Shown here piece by piece: positions 26,095-34,295 of a DNA stretch of 64,000 bases. The first letter of the stretch is position 1, and every line of letters begins with the position of its first letter. The position numbers were made by a program, and so were the translations under genes. The notes beneath the pieces are model-generated. The model was not told the origin of the DNA and did no database searches. It worked only from the letters and a program-made list of their open reading frames with translations. The DNA lies in contig NZ_CP067101.1 in the NCBI RefSeq assembly GCF_016616425.1, forward strand, positions 5,766,001 to 5,830,000, given 5' to 3'. The stretch is from Bradyrhizobium diazoefficiens. GTDB lineage: Bacteria > Pseudomonadota > Alphaproteobacteria > Rhizobiales > Xanthobacteraceae.

Positions 26095-27888
26095 ATGACC
26101 ATGTCCCAGACCGTCGGCGATTTTCTTATTGAACGACTCCACCAGTGGGGAGTGCGGCACATTTTCGGCTATCCCGGTGACGGCATAAACGGGGTCTTCG
26201 GTGCACTCAACCGCGCCGACGGCAAGATCCGGTTCATTCAGACGCGGCACGAGGAAATGGCCGCGTTCATGGCGAGCGCCTACGCCAAATTTACCGGCAG
26301 GCTAGGCGTGTGCATCGCAACCTCCGGCCCCGGGGCCTCTCACCTGATCACGGGCCTGTACGACGCCCTGCTCGATCACCAGCCCGTGCTGGCGATTGTG
26401 GGCCAACAGGCCCGCACCGCGCTCGGCGGACACTATCAGCAGGAACTCGATCTCTGCGCGATGTTCAAGGATGTGGCCGGCGCCTTCGTTGAGCAGGCCG
26501 CCTCTCCCGCCCAGGTCCGGCATCTGGTCGATCGCGCAGTACGAATTGCGCTCGCGCGACATGCCCCGACAGCGATCGTGTTTCCCAACGACCTCCAGGA
26601 CGAAACCTACAAGGATCCGCCTCGGGCCCACGGCACGCTGCGGTCGGGAGTCGGCTACAGCATGCCGAAGATCCGGCCGAGCGATGAAGATATCGACCGC
26701 GCCGCGGAGGTTCTCAACGCAGGCAAGAAGGTCGCCATGCTCGTCGGAGCCGGGGCGTTCGGCGCCACGGACGAAGTCATCGCGGTCGCCGATTGCCTCG
26801 CCGCTGGCTGCGCCAAGGCGCTCCTCGGCAAGGCGGTGCTACCCGACGATCTGCCGTGGGTGACCGGCTCGATCGGCCTGCTCGGCACCGAGCCGAGCTG
26901 GAAGCTGATGACGGAATGCGACACGCTATTGATGATCGGCTCGGGCTTCCCCTATGCCGAGTTCCTGCCGAAGGAAGGTCAGGCGCGCGGCGTGCAGATC
27001 GACATCGACGCCGGCATGCTCTCGATCCGCTACCCCATGGAAGTGGGTCTCGTCGGCGACTCCGGAGAGACGCTGCGTGCGCTGTTGCCGCGGCTGAAAC
27101 AAAAATCCGACCGAAGCTGGCGCAAGGGCATCGAGGATGGCGTCAAGGAGTGGTGGAAGACCCTCGAGGACCGGGCGAAGCAGCCGGCCAACCCGGTCAA
27201 TCCGCAGCGGGTCGCCTGGGAACTGTCGCCGCTTCTTCCGGACCGTGCGGTCATCACCAGCGACTCCGGCTCCTGCGCGAACTGGTATGCGCGCGACCTG
27301 AAGATCCGCCGCGGAATGAAGGCTTCGCTCTCCGGTGGTCTCGCCTCGATGGGCGCTGCAGTTCCTTACGCCATCGCCGCCAAGTTCGCCAATCCCGACC
27401 GGCCGGTCATCGCGCTGGTCGGGGACGGCGCCATGCAAATGAACAACATGGCCGAGCTGATCACGGTCGCAAAATACTGGCGCGACTGGCCGGATCGCCG
27501 ATGGGTGGTCTGCGTCTTCAACAATGAGGACCTCAACCAGGTGACCTGGGAACAGCGAGTGATGAACGGCGATCCCAAATTCGACGCCTCACAGCAGATC
27601 CCGAACGTGCCCTATTCACGTTTCGCCGAACTGATAGGATTGCGCGGCATCTACGTCGACAGCCCGGACTCGCTGGCCTCCGCATGGCAGCAGGCGCTCG
27701 CCAGCGACGTTCCCGTCGTGATGGAAGTCAAGACCGATCCTGAAGTGCCGCCACTGCCGCCGCACATCAAATTCGAACAGGCGAAAGCATTTGCCAGCGC
27801 CTTGCTGAAAGGCGACCCGGATGAGGCGAGCGTCATCAAGGGCGCCGCGCGTCAGGTGCTCGAATCGGTTCTGCCAAAGAGAGAATGA
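26095..27888 (+). CDS. Thiamine-diphosphate-requiring enzyme (pyruvate oxidase/acetolactate synthase family)
   Basis: A 597-residue three-domain ThDP enzyme. The catalytic-Glu region is FIQTRHEEMAAFMASAYAKF (about residues 42-61), and the ThDP motif GDGAMQMNNMAEL...CVFNNEDLNQVTWEQ is near residue 450. I set the start after the EcfG promoter, at 26095 (ATG) or 26101. Pyruvate oxidase-like members decarboxylate pyruvate to acetate or acetyl phosphate and pass electrons to quinones; others make acetolactate. Nothing adjacent separates these options. It is probably induced by general stress. A 34-base perfect palindrome lies 24 bases downstream of the stop. Confidence 0.88.
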   Translation: MTMSQTVGDFLIERLHQWGVRHIFGYPGDGINGVFGALNRADGKIRFIQTRHEEMAAFMASAYAKFTGRLGVCIATSGPGASHLITGLYDALLDHQPVLAIVGQQARTALGGHYQQELDLCAMFKDVAGAFVEQAASPAQVRHLVDRAVRIALARHAPTAIVFPNDLQDETYKDPPRAHGTLRSGVGYSMPKIRPSDEDIDRAAEVLNAGKKVAMLVGAGAFGATDEVIAVADCLAAGCAKALLGKAVLPDDLPWVTGSIGLLGTEPSWKLMTECDTLLMIGSGFPYAEFLPKEGQARGVQIDIDAGMLSIRYPMEVGLVGDSGETLRALLPRLKQKSDRSWRKGIEDGVKEWWKTLEDRAKQPANPVNPQRVAWELSPLLPDRAVITSDSGSCANWYARDLKIRRGMKASLSGGLASMGAAVPYAIAAKFANPDRPVIALVGDGAMQMNNMAELITVAKYWRDWPDRRWVVCVFNNEDLNQVTWEQRVMNGDPKFDASQQIPNVPYSRFAELIGLRGIYVDSPDSLASAWQQALASDVPVVMEVKTDPEVPPLPPHIKFEQAKAFASALLKGDPDEASVIKGAARQVLESVLPKRE

Positions 27889-27911
27889 GAGAGCCACAGT
27901 CCGCCGACGAC

Positions 27912-27945
27912 CGACGCCCGCCGACCTCGAGGTCGGCGGGCGTCG
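27912..27945. terminator. 34-base perfect palindrome, probable bidirectional terminator
   Basis: The arms (17 bases each, GC-rich, centre CTCGAG) pair perfectly. No long T-tract follows on either side. A second palindrome, TGAGTCTCAGACTCA, lies at 27948-27962. The position 24 bases after the ThDP-enzyme stop suggests transcription termination, but a protein-binding site is possible. Confidence 0.5.
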
Positions 27946-28129
27946 CGTGAGTCTCAGACTCAGCTAGGACATGAATGCAACCAGCCAACGCGGGTCTCCA
28001 CAGTCCGTTGGCGCGACCCTGATAGTTACGTCGGCGTAGATCCCATCTGTGACAGGGAGCTCAGACAAAACTTGCCTTCATTTTCCCAGCAGCGTGCCTG
28101 CCCACAGCCCTCCACGTGCAAGCAAGAGA

Positions 28130-28696
28130 TCATTTCTTGGTGGTATTCTGGTCCGCGCCTTGTGGGGAGTTGGTCTTGTGTTGCGACTGCCCGACGGTTT
28201 GCGATTGACCCTGCTGGCCGTTCTGACCCGACGATGCATTGTATTGCTGGCCTTGATTTCCGCTTGCGCTCTGCGGCTGCTGTTCACTGCCGATATTCAC
28301 GCCCAACGCCGACAGTGTCTGCTGGTCGAGCTCACCATTCGCCGGCAACTGCTTGGCCTGCTGGAAATTCCGCAGCGCGTGCTCGGTCTCCTGTCCCCAG
28401 ACGCCGTCTACGTGCTTGGCGTCGAAGCCGGACTTGTTCAGGTTCATCTGCACCTGTCGAATCTCCTCCTTGCTAAGGCTCGACGGCTGTATGACCTGTT
28501 GCTGATTGTTGGACGCCTGTGCCTGGTTCGGGTTCTGCTGCTGCGACTGATTCTCCATCTGCCGGTTTGATCCGGTCGTCTGGTTCTGCTGCTGATGAGA
28601 AGCCGATGGAGGCGATCCGTTGGGATTGTGTTGAGCCATGGCAGGGAACGTTCCCGCCAGACAGGCGGCCGTTGTCAGTAAGATAGTTCTCTTCAT
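28130..28696 (-). CDS. Secreted peptidoglycan-binding-domain protein, Gln/Asn-rich
   Basis: A 188-residue exported protein. The signal peptide MKRTILLTTAACLAGTFPAMA is followed by a Gln/Asn/Ser-rich linker, then one PG_binding_1 domain (about residues 70-135: SLSKEEIRQVQMNLNKSGFD, HVDGVWGQETEHALRNFQQA, GELDQQTLSALGV), then a second Gln/Gly-rich tail. The domain binds peptidoglycan; the linkers suggest a wall-spanning or matrix protein without catalytic activity. GGAAC followed after 16 bases by GATT (minus strand, 28772-28748) may be a weak EcfG site. It is divergent from the secreted-protein gene at 28904. Confidence 0.85.
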   Translation of the reverse strand: MKRTILLTTAACLAGTFPAMAQHNPNGSPPSASHQQQNQTTGSNRQMENQSQQQNPNQAQASNNQQQVIQPSSLSKEEIRQVQMNLNKSGFDAKHVDGVWGQETEHALRNFQQAKQLPANGELDQQTLSALGVNIGSEQQPQSASGNQGQQYNASSGQNGQQGQSQTVGQSQHKTNSPQGADQNTTKK

Positions 28697-28903
28697 CGCG
28701 GTTCTCCTTGGTTTGATCGATAGCGTTTGTGGCGCCCCTCTCCGGCCAATCCCAAAGCATCGCTGCCGTTCCTATCTACACATTTGTTCTTCCGTAAGTG
28801 CCGCGGCTACGCACGGCGTAACAGCCGTTGCGCGAACGCGACCTCAGTGTTGGCGTGTCGCATTGCCGTCCTCGGAAGTCGTGTCCAGCAGAAGGAACAT
28901 GCC

Positions 28904-29431
28904 ATGAAACCACTCGCGACCGTGGCCGTTCTCGCGTTGCTCTCCGGACCGGCCCTGGCACAGTCATCGCAGAGCACGGGCACACAGCACAAGCAAGGGA
29001 ATCAAGCTCAAGGAAGCCAAGCTGCCCAGCCGAACTGGGAATCGGGCCAGAATCTCGTGGCCGCGCAGAAGATCAAGAAGGATTTGGAAAACCAAGGGTT
29101 CACCGACGTCAAGGTGGTGGCGGAATCCTTCGTCGTTCGGGGAAAGTCACGGGACAGCGATCCTGTGGTGATGACCATAGGCCGGCACGGGATGTCGGTA
29201 GCTCCGGGACGCAGAAATGACGTTGGCCTGACGGCCTCCAAAACAAAGTCCACTCGAGTGGTGAGCCTCGAGCGAGCGTATTCCACCAGCAAAAAAAGAG
29301 CCGCCACAAGATGGCGGCTCTATCGTCGAGACCACTTAGGTCAGTCCGGAAGCACCGAGATGAGCTCGCTGGCATTCGCATTGGTGACAGATCCGTTCAA
29401 GACCTGGCTCATGTCGGTCTTCTTGCCGTAA
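28904..29431 (+). CDS. Small secreted protein with a probably aberrant C-terminus
   Basis: The first 100 or so residues look genuine: signal peptide MKPLATVAVLALLSGPALAQ, a Gln-rich linker, then a compact domain NLVAAQKIKKDLENQGFTDV and SFVVRGKSRDSDPVVMTIG, known from small exported rhizobial proteins. After MTIGRHGMSVAP the frame continues through a terminator hairpin and antisense into the next gene, which is not credible. In the +1 frame a stop occurs at about 29220 (SSGTQK). I infer a frameshift near 29195-29215; the functional product may end there. The ATG at 28904 has an AAGGA site (28894-28898). Confidence 0.6.
   Translation: MKPLATVAVLALLSGPALAQSSQSTGTQHKQGNQAQGSQAAQPNWESGQNLVAAQKIKKDLENQGFTDVKVVAESFVVRGKSRDSDPVVMTIGRHGMSVAPGRRNDVGLTASKTKSTRVVSLERAYSTSKKRAATRWRLYRRDHLGQSGSTEMSSLAFALVTDPFKTWLMSVFLP
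29291..29321 (-). terminator. Rho-independent terminator of the SYLF gene
   Basis: A ten-base perfect stem (29297-29306 with 29312-29321, loop CAAGA) is followed on the minus strand by seven T residues (29297-29291). It lies 20 bases after the stop of the minus-strand SYLF-domain gene. Confidence 0.85.
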
Positions 29432-30090
29432 TAGGCGCGGTTGTTGGTGTCGGACCAGTTGACGTCGGTCACACTCACCGTTGCGCCCACATAGGCACCT
29501 GACGTATTCGTCCACAACACGATGTCGCCCTTGCCCCAGGAGGCCTGCGAGCCGCCGGAGTAATTGACGATCGAAAGCCCAGCGTCCGCATTCAGGGAAA
29601 ACTTGTTGCCGCTCTTGAAGGCGTCGACAGCCGACTGATCCATCAGCAGAAATACAACGGAACCGCCTGATCCGCCGATTTGGGGGCCAAGGCTGATCGC
29701 GCCGAAATCATAGAAGGCCGGATCGCTCCATTTGCCGTTCTCTCGCACGGTGACCAATCCTTCTCCGCCACGCGCACCGACGATCACCGCACCGCGACCG
29801 AACTTCGGAACGATGAACAGTCCCTTGGCTTTCTTCATTAAACCGACGAGTTGCTGGTCCTTCTCCATCTGCTTGACGACGTTGACCGCCTCGCCGACGA
29901 CCTGTTGGGCGGAGTTGTTCTGGTTTTCCGCGGGCGCAGCGCCGGTCGTCGTCGTTCTCGAACTCTTCGGAGCGTTGGCGGCTCCGGCGTTGTGCGCGGG
30001 TGGCGCCGGTGAACTGGTATTGTTATCCATCGCATAGGCGGTAGGGGCAGCGGCCGTCAGAAGGACGGTTGCCATCGCAATAAACCTCAT
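29341..30090 (-). CDS. SYLF (Ysc84-type) lipid-binding domain protein, exported
   Basis: A 249-residue protein with a signal peptide (MRFIAMATVLLTAAAPTAYA), a Pro/Ala/Thr/Asn-rich linker and a SYLF/Ysc84 domain from about residue 70. KAKGLFIVPKFGRGAVIVGARGGEGLV, WSDPAFYDFGAISLGPQIGG and FSLNADAGLSIVNYSGGSQA are the conserved blocks. SYLF domains bind phosphoinositides in eukaryotes; the bacterial ligand is unknown. It has its own Rho-independent terminator. GGAAC on the minus strand at 30197-30193 with AATT 16 bases later is only a marginal EcfG match. The 300 bases to 30390 are otherwise without a gene. Confidence 0.88.
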   Translation of the reverse strand: MRFIAMATVLLTAAAPTAYAMDNNTSSPAPPAHNAGAANAPKSSRTTTTGAAPAENQNNSAQQVVGEAVNVVKQMEKDQQLVGLMKKAKGLFIVPKFGRGAVIVGARGGEGLVTVRENGKWSDPAFYDFGAISLGPQIGGSGGSVVFLLMDQSAVDAFKSGNKFSLNADAGLSIVNYSGGSQASWGKGDIVLWTNTSGAYVGATVSVTDVNWSDTNNRAYYGKKTDMSQVLNGSVTNANASELISVLPD

Positions 30091-30335
30091 CTGCTACTCC
30101 TCTGTTTCGATCTGGTGACGAGTTCGCAGTGCTCCGGATGTACGCGAGCGCTGCGATTGGAGATAGAGATAGAATTAAAGCTGCGCCCCGACGTTCCGCG
30201 ATGCTGGTCGTTTTGACAAACTCGTTGCTCGCAGCTCGGCTCGTGATCGCCGGGTTCTTTGCTGCGGTACGCCCGCGTACATTGTTCGATGATGAGCTTG
30301 CGGCGGCCGTCCCCAAGCCGCTTCGCCGCCCGTTT

Positions 30336-30361
30336 GGAACGGCTCCAGCGCGGCGGAGGTT
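30336..30361 (+). promoter_or_regulatory. Weak EcfG-like promoter (GGAAC-N17-GGTT)
   Basis: GGAAC at 30336-30340, 17 bases, GGTT at 30358-30361, about 30 bases before the AI-2E gene start at 30391. Spacing is one base longer than in the consensus sites of this window. Confidence 0.35.
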
Positions 30362-30390
30362 GATAAGGCCTCAGCTGGTCCAATTCGTTG

Positions 30391-31425
30391 ATGACGCTCG
30401 CGAGCTCTGATTCCAAACGTGCCCTGATCCTCGTCGCGCTGGCATCGCTCGCGTTTCTGGCGTGGCATCTGCGGGATTTTTTCCTCATCTTCGTCGGATC
30501 GCTCCTGGTTGCAACGCTCCTCGAGCTCTTGAGCGAACCATTCGTGCGCTGGTGTCGACTGCCGCGCCAGCTCGCCTTGTTAATGGCGGGTCTTCTCGTG
30601 CTCGCCGCGATCGGCGGATGCGGGTTCCTCTTCGGTACCCAGATAAGCTCTCAGCTCGAGGACGTCTTCAACCGGGCGGACGCTGCGACCACCTCGATCA
30701 CGGGCACGCTGCAACATTCGCCGATCGGCCGGCTCGCGTTGTCGCACATCAGTGGAGAAATCCCCTCTCTGAGCAGCATGTTCAGCAGCGTCCTGAAAAT
30801 CAGCCTCCACTTCGCTGAGGCAACCATCTTCATCGTCTTCGCGGGGATCTACTTTGCAGCGCAACCCGCCCTTTACCGCAAGGGCGCGGCCTACCTGTTC
30901 CCACGGAACTCGCGACTGAACGCGGTAAGCACCATGCGCGATATTGCTCGGGCGTTGCGGTTGTGGCTGCTCGGGCAGCTCATTCAGATGCTGCTGATCG
31001 GGCTGCTCTCCACCCTTGCCGTCTGGCTGATCGGCTTGCCGTCGCCATTTGCGCTGGGCGCAATCGCCGGGATCACCGAATTCGTGCCCTATCTCGGGCC
31101 GATCCTTGCGGCCATCCCGGCGATCCTCGTGGCTGTAAACCAGGGATTCTATCCGGTTATCTGGACGCTGGGCGCCTACATCGCTATCCATCAGATCGAA
31201 GGCAACGTGATTGCGCCGATTATTCAGCGCCGGATGGTTCTTGTGCCGCCCGCTACGCTGCTGCTCAGCATCGTTGCCATCAGCCTCTTGTTCGGAAGCG
31301 CGGCGATCGTCTTCGCTGCGCCGATGATGGTGATCGCGTTCGTCGCAGTCAAGAAGCTGTATGTGCGCGAGGGGCTGGGAGAATCCACATTGCTGCCCGG
31401 CGAAGCCAATGCGGAACGTCTTTGA
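30391..31425 (+). CDS. AI-2E/PerM-family transporter, copy 1
   Basis: A 344-residue protein with about eight membrane segments, from the AI-2 exporter family, whose members also include Na+/H+ antiporters and permeases of unknown substrate. ITEFVPYLGPILAAIPAILVAV is the family signature (about residues 223-245), and IHQIEGNVIAPIIQRRMVLV is the downstream conserved block. The ATG at 30391 is used rather than the TTG three bases earlier. It lies 36 bases before an HpnB-like glycosyltransferase, which is coupled to a second AI-2E member; the three are likely one operon. Confidence 0.87.
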   Translation: MTLASSDSKRALILVALASLAFLAWHLRDFFLIFVGSLLVATLLELLSEPFVRWCRLPRQLALLMAGLLVLAAIGGCGFLFGTQISSQLEDVFNRADAATTSITGTLQHSPIGRLALSHISGEIPSLSSMFSSVLKISLHFAEATIFIVFAGIYFAAQPALYRKGAAYLFPRNSRLNAVSTMRDIARALRLWLLGQLIQMLLIGLLSTLAVWLIGLPSPFALGAIAGITEFVPYLGPILAAIPAILVAVNQGFYPVIWTLGAYIAIHQIEGNVIAPIIQRRMVLVPPATLLLSIVAISLLFGSAAIVFAAPMMVIAFVAVKKLYVREGLGESTLLPGEANAERL

Positions 31426-31461
31426 AGCGGATCGATTGAGACGCGGTAGGTCTGAGAACCC

Positions 31462-32616
31462 ATGGAACTTGCGCTATCAATCAGTTGGCTGGCGATCGTA
31501 TCCTGGCTGATCATGCGCGCCTATGCGCAACGTGATCTCTTTCCGGTCGCAAGACCGGAACAGATCGTCCCGGACGAGTTGGCCGCCCGAATTCACGTCC
31601 TCGTTCCGGCTCGAAACGAAAGTGCCAATCTCGCGCGCTGCGTCGGCGCGCTTCTCAACCAGGCCTATCCCCCCGGGTGGCTCAGGGTCACCGTCATCGA
31701 CGATCACTCCACGGACGATACCTTCGAGATCGCCGCCTCGATCGCCCGCCGGGAGCCGCGGCTTGCCGCAATCAAGAGTTCTGCCCTGCCGCCGCATTGG
31801 GTCGGAAAATGCCACGCCTGCTGGACCGGTGTCGGGACGGTCTCCGCGGAGGATGATTGGCTCTGCTTCGTCGACGCGGATGTCGTCGCCGAACGCGAGC
31901 TTCTGAGCGCCGCGTTGGCGGTAGCTCAGGCCGAGCAGCTTGATCTGCTCTCGTTGACGCCGCGGCAACGGCTCGGCAGTTTCGCCGAGCGTCTCATCAT
32001 TCCCTGCGGACTGTATCTGATGGCCTTCTGCCAAGACCTGTCGGCCGTCCAGGCGAGCCACAGCGACAAGGTCACGGCGAGCGGACAATTCATGCTGATT
32101 CGCAGGGCCGCGTACGATGCCGTCGGCGGGCATGCCGCTGTGCATGACGCAATCTGCGAAGACGTGCGCCTTGCCCTGCGGATCAAGCGCGCGGGCGGCA
32201 GGGTCATGTTGCAGGACGGAAAGGCTCTGCTCTCCGCTCGGATGTACACGGGGTGGAGCAGCCTCTGGAACGGGATCTCCAAGAATCTCGTCGACATGCT
32301 GGGAGGACCGGTGACGACGCTAATCACTGCCGCACTGGTGCTCTTGCTGTCCGTTGCGGCGGTGGCCGTACCCGCTCTCGATGGCGCGTCATGCGCGCAA
32401 GGTGATGCTTCGGGGTGCATCGCGCTCATTCCCGCTTGCCTCGGCACGGCGGCGGCGCTCGGCCTTCACGTTGCCGGCGCTTTGTATTTCGGCAATCCAT
32501 TCTGGTATGGCCTGCTTTTTCCGCTCGGCTACGCGATTGGAGCCTGCCTGGCCCTGGAAAGTCTCCGGCGGCGCTGGAGCGGAACCATCGTCTGGAAGGG
32601 GCGCACGTATCCGTGA
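31462..32616 (+). CDS. hpnB: HpnB-like family 2 glycosyltransferase
   Basis: A 384-residue membrane-anchored GT2 glycosyltransferase resembling the hopanoid-associated HpnB. There is an N-terminal helix, then HVLVPARNESANLARCVGAL, VIDDHSTDDTFEIAASIARR (nucleotide site), CFVDADVVAERELL (DxD), and CEDVRLALRIKRAGGRVML (ED catalytic base), then three to four C-terminal helices. HpnB's acceptor is not firmly known. A GGAAC-N16-GATT sequence at 31413-31437 is a marginal EcfG match. The stop overlaps the GTG start of the next gene (GTGA), which implies translational coupling with the AI-2E transporter. Confidence 0.82.
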   Translation: MELALSISWLAIVSWLIMRAYAQRDLFPVARPEQIVPDELAARIHVLVPARNESANLARCVGALLNQAYPPGWLRVTVIDDHSTDDTFEIAASIARREPRLAAIKSSALPPHWVGKCHACWTGVGTVSAEDDWLCFVDADVVAERELLSAALAVAQAEQLDLLSLTPRQRLGSFAERLIIPCGLYLMAFCQDLSAVQASHSDKVTASGQFMLIRRAAYDAVGGHAAVHDAICEDVRLALRIKRAGGRVMLQDGKALLSARMYTGWSSLWNGISKNLVDMLGGPVTTLITAALVLLLSVAAVAVPALDGASCAQGDASGCIALIPACLGTAAALGLHVAGALYFGNPFWYGLLFPLGYAIGACLALESLRRRWSGTIVWKGRTYP

Positions 32617-33695
32617 GCGATTATCCCCACAGGACTGGGCAGGCACGCGATCACGAGCACGTCAGCAGAATCTCGACCCCGACGATCCTGTTCGTTCTCG
32701 GCGCGATTGCCCTGGCTGTCTACGAATTGCAGCTAATCCTGCTGCCTTTCGTCGTCGCAGGTGTCGTCAGCTACATCTGCACACCCGCGATCGACAAGTC
32801 GACCCAAAGAACCGGGCTTCCGCGCCTCCTTATCGCCATCCTGGGTTTCCTCCTGATCGTGGGCCTCCTCGCGGTGATCGGATTTCTTGGGGCACCTCCG
32901 CTGATCGAGGAAGTCAAGCACATCGCGACCGATTTCGACGGTACGATCAAAAACCTTGTTCAGGGCGCCATTGGCACCACCAAGTTGAACCTGTTCGGAC
33001 AGCCGACAGACGCCCAGCGTCTCGCGAAGACCCTCACGGGAGCGGTTCGCGACCTTCTGAGCAACATGCGCGTGTTGGCGCTGGTCGGTGGATCGGTGCT
33101 CGCTTCCGGCTTCGGAGTTTTCCTGATGCTGGTCCTTCTGTTGTTCTTCATGACCAGCGGGCCAAAAATCGTTCGTGGCCTTTTGTGGCTGGTCCCTCCA
33201 GGAGAGCGTCCGCTGATCGAAGATCACATCTTGTCCAATCTCGATCCGATTCTGAGGCGCTATTTCATCGGCGTGCTCGGAGTGGTGGTCTTTGCAGCCG
33301 TGTTCTCCTATGTCGGCCTTGGGCTTGTGCTCGGCATCCCGCACGCGCTCTTTCTCGCCCTGGTGACGGGAATCCTGGAGGCAATTCCGATTGTGGGGCC
33401 GGCCGCCGCTGCCGCTATAGCGGCCCTCGTTGCGCTTCAGCATGATTCGGGATTGGCGGCAATCCTGGGTTACGCGATCTATGTTGCGGCGTTGCGGCTG
33501 TCGATCGATCAATTCTTCGGACCGATCGTGCTTGGCGCAGCCGGACGGGTTCACCCCACGCTCATCATCTTCTGCTTCTTGGCCGGGGGAACCTTGTTCG
33601 GTCTGATCGGCGTCATTCTCGCCGTACCGGTGGCGCTGATCGTGCGAGCCACTCTTGTGGTGCTCTATGACGAGGGCTCGATCGGCAAGAAGTGA
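32613..33695 (+). CDS. AI-2E/PerM-family transporter, copy 2
   Basis: A 360-residue multi-pass protein of the AI-2E family. The start is the GTG at 32613, which overlaps the glycosyltransferase stop by four bases. The family signature is ALVTGILEAIPIVGPAAAAA (about residue 250), and the C-terminal block is DQFFGPIVLGAAGRVHPTLI followed by GTLFGLIGVILAVPVAL. It is a distant paralog of the copy at 30391 (similar layout, little local identity). Two such exporters around one glycosyltransferase suggest export of a glycosylated lipid or metabolite, or a two-subunit transporter; this is inference. Confidence 0.87.
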   Translation: MSDYPHRTGQARDHEHVSRISTPTILFVLGAIALAVYELQLILLPFVVAGVVSYICTPAIDKSTQRTGLPRLLIAILGFLLIVGLLAVIGFLGAPPLIEEVKHIATDFDGTIKNLVQGAIGTTKLNLFGQPTDAQRLAKTLTGAVRDLLSNMRVLALVGGSVLASGFGVFLMLVLLLFFMTSGPKIVRGLLWLVPPGERPLIEDHILSNLDPILRRYFIGVLGVVVFAAVFSYVGLGLVLGIPHALFLALVTGILEAIPIVGPAAAAAIAALVALQHDSGLAAILGYAIYVAALRLSIDQFFGPIVLGAAGRVHPTLIIFCFLAGGTLFGLIGVILAVPVALIVRATLVVLYDEGSIGKK

Positions 33696-33789
33696 GAACT
33701 CGTCCGTCGGGCTTTGCGCCTGGGAGGTCCGAGAGTGCCGGTATCTAAAGGCCGAGTGGTCGTTGCGGAACGAGCGTGCCCGGACCGAT

Positions 33790-33850
33790 GCACCCAGATA
33801 GCCATGCCGCTCGAACCAGTCGACGGCATCCTGCAAAGCGCTCGCGTACT
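33790..33850 (-). pseudogene. Fragment resembling the C-terminus of HpnA sugar epimerase
   Basis: The minus strand reads KYASALQDAVDWFERHGYLG, a good match to the last helix of hopanoid-associated sugar epimerases (HpnA family), which end in similar ...ALxDAVxWFRxxGYL sequences. Nothing upstream of it on this strand continues the gene. It abuts, tail-to-tail, the hpnI remnant at 33851. The piece is short, so the identity is moderate. Confidence 0.45.
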
Positions 33851-33960
33851 TCGGGACTGCCGTCTCCTGGCGAGGATACAATTTTCATGTCCTGCGCAAC
33901 GGCGCGATCGAAGCCGCTGATCTGATATCGACGCCGCGCCGGAGCGGAGGGCTCCGACGC
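33851..33960 (+). pseudogene. 3' fragment of a second hpnI copy
   Basis: The plus strand encodes FGTAVSWRGYNFHVLRNGAI, nearly identical to the end of the intact HpnI at 13493 (FGTAVSWRGYNFHVLRNGTI), and the DNA is also similar over this stretch; the tail then diverges (EAADLISTPRRSGG). The rest of the gene is absent. It lies upstream of the intact membrane-protein gene at 34296, whose broken copy lies next to the intact hpnI. The remainder of the 33696-34295 gap has no gene; it holds the EcfG promoter at 34154. Confidence 0.8.
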
Positions 33961-34153
33961 CAGACAGCTCCAAGGGCCGGGTTCCATCAAGATCGCTGCT
34001 ATCTCCGGAAGGCGGCCGCCGAGCCCCGGTCGTGACCCGCTGCTGTGGTGCGTCCCTCGACAACGGCCCTCGGCTCTCAATTGTCGTCAGGCGTACGCCC
34101 AGACGCTTTCGGCCGGCCGGATGGATTTCAGCTCCGCCGCCGCGCCGCCGTTA

Positions 34154-34178
34154 GGAACGGCGCTACGAACCCTGCGTT
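34154..34178 (+). promoter_or_regulatory. EcfG promoter, consensus match (GGAAC-N16-CGTT)
   Basis: GGAAC at 34154-34158, 16 bases, CGTT at 34175-34178. The leader to the ATG at 34296 would be about 110 bases. Confidence 0.7.
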
Positions 34179-34295
34179 GGAATGATAACCTTTGCACAAC
34201 CGACGCGACGCGTTTCGACAGGCGAGGATAGGAGCCCTCGTGAGATGCTGGCCTGGGGCGCCAGCTGGGAGTGCAGACCACAAAGGAGGTTTGCC

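Noticed and set aside
32733..33881. 382-codon minus-strand frame opposite the second AI-2E gene
   Set aside because: Gln/Arg/Asp/His-rich shadow; only its first 20 or so residues (33790-33850) resemble a real family, HpnA, and are listed as a fragment.
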